Shown here piece after piece: positions 52,603-55,789 of a stretch of 55,789 nucleotides of DNA (its first letter is position 1; each line of letters starts with the position of its first letter). The stretch covers positions 1 to 55,789 of the forward strand of contig PDOZ01000037.1 of NCBI GenBank assembly GCA_002747325.1. The letters are read 5' to 3'. Origin of the DNA: Rhodobacterales bacterium (GTDB lineage: Bacteria; Pseudomonadota; Alphaproteobacteria; Rhodobacterales; Rhodobacteraceae). The position numbers and the translations under genes are program-made. Under the pieces are notes generated by a model, which saw only the letters and a program-made list of their open reading frames with translations, made no database searches and was not told the origin of the DNA.

Positions 52603-53184
52603 ATGGACGATGATTTCGATGTCGGCGGGCGCTTAAAGGAGCTGCGCAAGCAATTCAAGCTGTCTCAGCGACAATTGGCCGAAGCGGCGGGCGTGCCACA
52701 CGGGCAGATTTCCATGATCGAAACCAACCGATCCAGCCCCTCCGTCGCCAGTTTGCGCAGGATTCTGGGCGGTTTTGGCATCTCGATGTCCGAATTTTTC
52801 GAGCCGGAAACCCCGAACACCGCCAAGCCGTTCTTCACCCCCGACGAGCTGCGCGACCTGACATCCGCGCTCTATCAGGGCAACGAAGCCGCGCGGCAAA
52901 AGATTACCATCAAACAGGTTGGCGATGCCAAGTTGCACGGGCTGCAAGTCCTGCACGAGCGTTACGAGCCCGGCGCCGATACCGGCGAAGACATGATCGA
53001 ACACGACGCCAATGAGGGCGGTATCATCGTTGAGGGCGAGTTGGAAATCACCGTCGGCGACGAGGTGCGCGTGTTGAAAGCCGGCGATGCTTTCCTGTTC
53101 AATTCCCGCAACCCGCATCGGTTTCGCAACATCTCGGACCGGGTGTGCAAGGTGGTTTCCGCCTGCACCCCGCCCTACCTATAG
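52603..53184 (+). CDS. XRE-cupin transcriptional regulator (PuuR-like)
   Basis: A 193-aa regulator with an N-terminal XRE helix-turn-helix (LKELRKQFKLSQRQLAEAAG then HGQISMIETNRSSPSVASLRRIL, about residues 8-64) and a C-terminal cupin domain (about 115-190: GGIIVEGELEITVGDEV, then GDAFLFNSRNPHRFRN). PuuR-type proteins sense amines or carboxylates and regulate adjacent catabolic genes. It is divergent from gabT-gcdH and lies 9 bp before the CoA transferase, so it probably controls both units. ATG 52603 chosen for the family-like MDDDFDVGGRLKEL start; the frame extends to 52564. Confidence 0.88.
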   Translation: MDDDFDVGGRLKELRKQFKLSQRQLAEAAGVPHGQISMIETNRSSPSVASLRRILGGFGISMSEFFEPETPNTAKPFFTPDELRDLTSALYQGNEAARQKITIKQVGDAKLHGLQVLHERYEPGADTGEDMIEHDANEGGIIVEGELEITVGDEVRVLKAGDAFLFNSRNPHRFRNISDRVCKVVSACTPPYL

Positions 53185-53193
53185 GAAGAAAAC

Positions 53194-54300
53194 ATGACAC
53201 CTCTGCATGGTTTGAAAGTCGTCGAGCTGGCCCGCATCCTCGCCGGACCGTGGATCGGGCAGGCGCTGGCGGACCTTGGGGCGGAGGTGGTGAAGATCGA
53301 AAGCCCGAGTGGCGACGACACCCGCACCTGGGGACCGCCCTTCATCGAGCGCGACGGCGACAAATCCGCCGCTTATTATTACGCCGCCAACCGGGGCAAG
53401 ACCTGTCTCGTGGCGGATTTTCGCAGCGAAGAAGGCCGCGCCAAGGTTCTGAAACTGATCTCCGAAGCCGACATCGTGATCGAGAATTTCAAGGTCGGTG
53501 GGCTGGCGAAGTACGGGCTGGATTATGACAGCGTGAAAGCGGCCAACCCCCGGCTGATCTACTGCTCAATCACCGGCTTCGGTCAGGATGGCCCCTACGC
53601 CGAACGCGCGGGGTATGACTTCCTGTTGCAAGGCATGTCCGGCCTGATGTCGATCACCGGCGAGCCGGGGCGCGAGCCGCAGAAGGTCGGCGTCGCCGTG
53701 TCCGATGTCGTCACCGGCCTCTACGGCACCATCGGCATCATGGCCGCGCTGGAACAACGCCACCGCACCGGGCGCGGCCAGCACATCGACATGTCGCTGC
53801 TCGATTGCACCATGGCCATGCTCGCCAATCAGAACATGAATTTCCTCGCCACCGGCGAAAGCCCGACCCGGCGCGGCAACGCCCATCCCAACATCGCCCC
53901 CTATCAGGTCGTGGCGACGCAGGACGGACATATCATCCTCGCGGTCGGCAATGATGGCCAGTTCCGCCGCTTCTGTGAGGTGGTGAACCGCCCGGACCTG
54001 CGCGATGCCCCGGAATACGCCACCAACCAGCTGCGCGTCGCAAACCGCGAAGCCCTGACTGCCGAGGTCGAGCGTGAAACCGGCCAATGGACTTCCGCCG
54101 CCCTGCTCGCCGCACTGGAAGCCGCCACCGTTCCCGCCGGTCCGATCAACGCCATCGGCGACGCCTTCGCCGACCCGCAGATCCAGCACCGCGGCATGAA
54201 AATCACCCCCGAAGGCGTCCCCGGCGTGCGCGGCCCCTGGGTCTTTTCTGATGCCGAACTGGCGCTGGACAAATCCGCCCCCACCCTGCCGAAAGCCTGA
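53194..54300 (+). CDS. CaiB/BaiF (class III) CoA-transferase, probable succinyl-CoA:glutarate CoA-transferase
   Basis: A 368-aa family III CoA transferase. Typical segments: LHGLKVVELARILAGPWIGQALADLGAEVVKIE-type N-terminus, the catalytic-Asp region in GQHIDMSLLDCTMAMLANQN, and NRGKTCLVADFRSEEG. Human SUGCT and bacterial homologues activate glutarate with succinyl-CoA. Its place directly after the XRE-cupin regulator and opposite gcdH supports glutarate as acceptor, but other dicarboxylates are possible. AGGAAG precedes the ATG. No clear terminator follows before the tRNA gene. Confidence 0.86.
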   Translation: MTPLHGLKVVELARILAGPWIGQALADLGAEVVKIESPSGDDTRTWGPPFIERDGDKSAAYYYAANRGKTCLVADFRSEEGRAKVLKLISEADIVIENFKVGGLAKYGLDYDSVKAANPRLIYCSITGFGQDGPYAERAGYDFLLQGMSGLMSITGEPGREPQKVGVAVSDVVTGLYGTIGIMAALEQRHRTGRGQHIDMSLLDCTMAMLANQNMNFLATGESPTRRGNAHPNIAPYQVVATQDGHIILAVGNDGQFRRFCEVVNRPDLRDAPEYATNQLRVANREALTAEVERETGQWTSAALLAALEAATVPAGPINAIGDAFADPQIQHRGMKITPEGVPGVRGPWVFSDAELALDKSAPTLPKA

Positions 54301-54403
54301 CCCTGCCCCACTGACGCCGACCACGCCCCACCCTGCAAGATTACCACCACAAACCACCATTTCCCCCTTGCCATCCGCGCCACACCCCCATAAACACGCC
54401 GAC

Positions 54404-54493
54404 GGAGACGTGGCCGAGTGGTCGAAGGCGCTCCCCTGCTAAGGGAGTAGGCGGGAAACCGTCTCGAGGGTTCGAATCCCTTCGTCTCCGCCA
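54404..54493 (+). tRNA. tRNA-Ser(GCU)
   Basis: A 90-nt class II tRNA with a long variable arm. The acceptor stem GGAGACG pairs with CGTCTCC, the anticodon stem CTCCC/GGGAG encloses CTGCTAA with anticodon GCT, and the TpsiC arm contains GGTTCGAATCC. The 3' CCA is encoded. It reads AGC/AGU serine codons. A weak AGTTG/CAACT hairpin follows at 54508-54525. Confidence 0.97.
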
Positions 54494-54734
54494 GAACAAT
54501 TCTAATAAGTTGTTTAAAATCAACTAGTTACGGCCCGGCCTCAAGTGAGGGGTGAATTTCTCCCTTTAATTTCAACGCATTTGCTACACAAACTGCAGCA
54601 CAATTCGTTGGCATACGCGCATCGCTGATGACCGATAGCGTCCCTTCGGAGACCTGAATCGCATGGTGGGCGGATTGTTATTTTATGTTTTATCTTGGTT
54701 TGTTGTGCAATTGGATGAAAGGTATTGGCTTTGC
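54494..54734. other. AT-richer non-coding stretch after tRNA-Ser
   Basis: No gene is recognised in these 241 bp. They are clearly less GC-rich than the neighbouring genes and contain a small AGTTG/CAACT hairpin (54508-54525) and a CCTCA/TGAGG repeat (54539-54550). I see no second copy of the tRNA 3' end in the window. Confidence 0.4.
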
Positions 54735-55733
54735 CTATGGATTCAGGCTCGCGGCGCGCTCCAGCAGGTCGAGGCCCTGTTGGTTCAGGAAATGCAGCAA
54801 GTCGATGAAGACCCAGTTCTCGGCCAGCTTGTCCCCGTCGCGGCGGTAGATGTCGACCACGCGCATGTCGGCGGGGCGCTCTGATCCGGTCATGCCCATG
54901 AAACCGCCGGTATTGCGCAGGGTCAGGTTGGCCCATCCGAAGAAACCGCCATACCGCCCTTCGGCAAGGCGGCATTTGTGCCCGTTGAAGACGCGATCGG
55001 TCAGATGGGTGCGAAAGGGGCGCTGGTGCTGTTCGATATAGCGCCCGATCGTATAGGTCGCACCGATCCCCGTTGGACCGTACCACGCCATGTCGTCATG
55101 CCAGCAACGGGCAAGTTCCTGCTCGGGGGGCAAGCGCCCGGCCGCGTTGATGTCGTTGATCATGCGGTTGATCAGCGCCAGCGTGGCCGCGCTTTCGGCG
55201 GGATCCTGCGGGGCGTGTAACAGCCCGTCATGGGTGCGCGGACCGGGGGTCATGATATGCGCCGCGGTCTGGGGCGGCAGCGGGTTTTGCCCAGCCTGCG
55301 CCATGACATGCGGGATATCGAAAAAGAAGGCGGTCTCGGTGATCTTTCCCCGCTCAACCTTGTGAAACTCGGCATAGCGCAGATAGGTCATCATCCGAGT
55401 GGGCCGAATGCCCAGCCAAGGCCGGTCGAACAGGCCCACGATATGTCCCATCGACACGACCCAGACCGACCGGAAGCCGTCGATCTCGTTGCGCCCGGCG
55501 AAGAAGACATCCTCGCGGCGCTGCGGGGCGGTGAAGGCGGTGAGATAGGGGTGCCAGAATGCGCGGGCAACCGCGTCGGCGCCGTGTTGTTCATGGAAAG
55601 GATGCATCCCGCGCCAGTGCCAGTCGGGGCTGGTGTGCCGGGCCAGCACACCAGCGATCCCCGTCGGCCCCGCGCCTTCCATGTCCTGATAGAAGGCGCG
55701 GACAACGGCCTTTTCGGCCTGAAACGCGCTCAC
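54735..55733 (-). CDS. Tandem SnoaL/NTF2-like family protein
   Basis: A 332-aa protein that reads as two NTF2/SnoaL-like halves: the first around residues 5-130 (ending RYAEFHKVERGKITETAFFFD) and the second around 180-320 (ending YRRDGDKLAENWVFIDLLHFLNQQGL). SnoaL-like folds form polyketide-cyclase-type or ester-binding pockets; duplicated members of this kind are found beside sugar ABC transporters. The start is GTG, overlapping the upstream permease stop (GTGA), so it is co-translated with a sugar transporter. Substrate and reaction unknown. Confidence 0.75.
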   Translation of the reverse strand: MSAFQAEKAVVRAFYQDMEGAGPTGIAGVLARHTSPDWHWRGMHPFHEQHGADAVARAFWHPYLTAFTAPQRREDVFFAGRNEIDGFRSVWVVSMGHIVGLFDRPWLGIRPTRMMTYLRYAEFHKVERGKITETAFFFDIPHVMAQAGQNPLPPQTAAHIMTPGPRTHDGLLHAPQDPAESAATLALINRMINDINAAGRLPPEQELARCWHDDMAWYGPTGIGATYTIGRYIEQHQRPFRTHLTDRVFNGHKCRLAEGRYGGFFGWANLTLRNTGGFMGMTGSERPADMRVVDIYRRDGDKLAENWVFIDLLHFLNQQGLDLLERAASLNP

Positions 55734-55789
55734 CCCTTGACCGCCCCGGCGGTCAGCCCGCCAACGATCTGGCGCTGGAAGAACAGGAT
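55730..55789 (-). CDS. C-terminal end of a carbohydrate ABC transporter permease (partial)
   Basis: The last 19 codons and stop of a gene entering from the right edge on the minus strand. They read ILFFQRQIVGGLTAGAVKG, the typical MalG-type permease C-terminus (FFQRQIVxGLTAGAVKG). The frame is open to the window edge. It precedes the SnoaL-like gene in the same transcript. Confidence 0.8.
   Translation of the reverse strand: MLFFQRQIVGGLTAGAVKG

Noticed and set aside
1..55789. CRISPR array, prophage or integron
   Set aside because: No regularly spaced direct repeats, cas genes, phage structural genes or integrase were seen. The only mobile-DNA sign is the short transposase remnant near the left edge.

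Overview
The window is GC-rich, densely coded bacterial chromosome. Several gene types point to a Rhodobacterales-type alphaproteobacterium: short-form HisG with HisZ, a DUF1127 protein beside a LysR regulator, a monomeric NADP isocitrate dehydrogenase, an alphaproteobacterial RNase P RNA, TRAP and BMP-type transporters, and SelD fused to an oxidoreductase. The family assignment comes from recognised protein families. No rRNA or species-diagnostic marker is present, so no species is proposed.

Layout. 1-684: non-coding DNA with an extended imperfect hairpin and a decayed IS1595/ISXO2-type transposase fragment. 685-6404: hisN, an XRE regulator, a quinone oxidoreductase, a LysR regulator divergent from a DUF1127 protein, a Bax-inhibitor-1 membrane protein, an SGNH hydrolase and rpmG. 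6500-6880: rnpB. 6945-12839: a DUF6544-like protein, a calcium-binding-type lipoprotein, gatA/gatC, an AEC carrier, tadA and rluB. 13019-18465: a compact membrane-associated operon of a 27-aa hydrophobic peptide, XpaC, TelA, a DUF2927 lipoprotein, an SPFH-GYF fusion and a double-zinc-ribbon membrane protein. 18472-23242: a nitroreductase, dtd, hisS-hisZ-hisG and slyX. 23239-27146: dnaE and a VOC protein behind a palindromic operator. 27418-32043: a complete BMP-type (nucleoside-like) ABC importer. 32240-35929: a Pat-like acyl-CoA synthetase/acetyltransferase followed by an HDAC-family deacetylase. 35930-38031: TRAP permeases without a binding protein. 38103-42921: a MarR-adaptor-RND efflux operon. 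43050-46275: selD fusion and mnmH, convergent. 46406-49757: two isocitrate dehydrogenases of unrelated families. 49930-54300: glutaryl-CoA dehydrogenase, an omega-aminotransferase, an XRE-cupin regulator and a CaiB-type CoA transferase, which together fit glutarate/5-aminovalerate catabolism. 54404-54493: tRNA-Ser(GCU). 54735-55789: a SnoaL-like protein and the end of a sugar ABC permease.

Most genes are housekeeping or ordinary metabolism. The best candidate for an under-described system is the 13019-18465 operon. It joins homologues of two separate Bacillus subtilis loci (xpaC-yaaN and the ydjG/ydjI part of the PspA operon), adds a DUF2927 lipoprotein, and is headed by a translationally coupled micro-protein. 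Other points worth a second look are a ~220-bp AT-rich patch with extra residues inside hisS, three copies of a 22-bp intergenic motif, well-formed operator palindromes before the VOC and MarR genes, an acylation/deacylation gene pair, and a ~60-residue insertion in the TRAP large permease.
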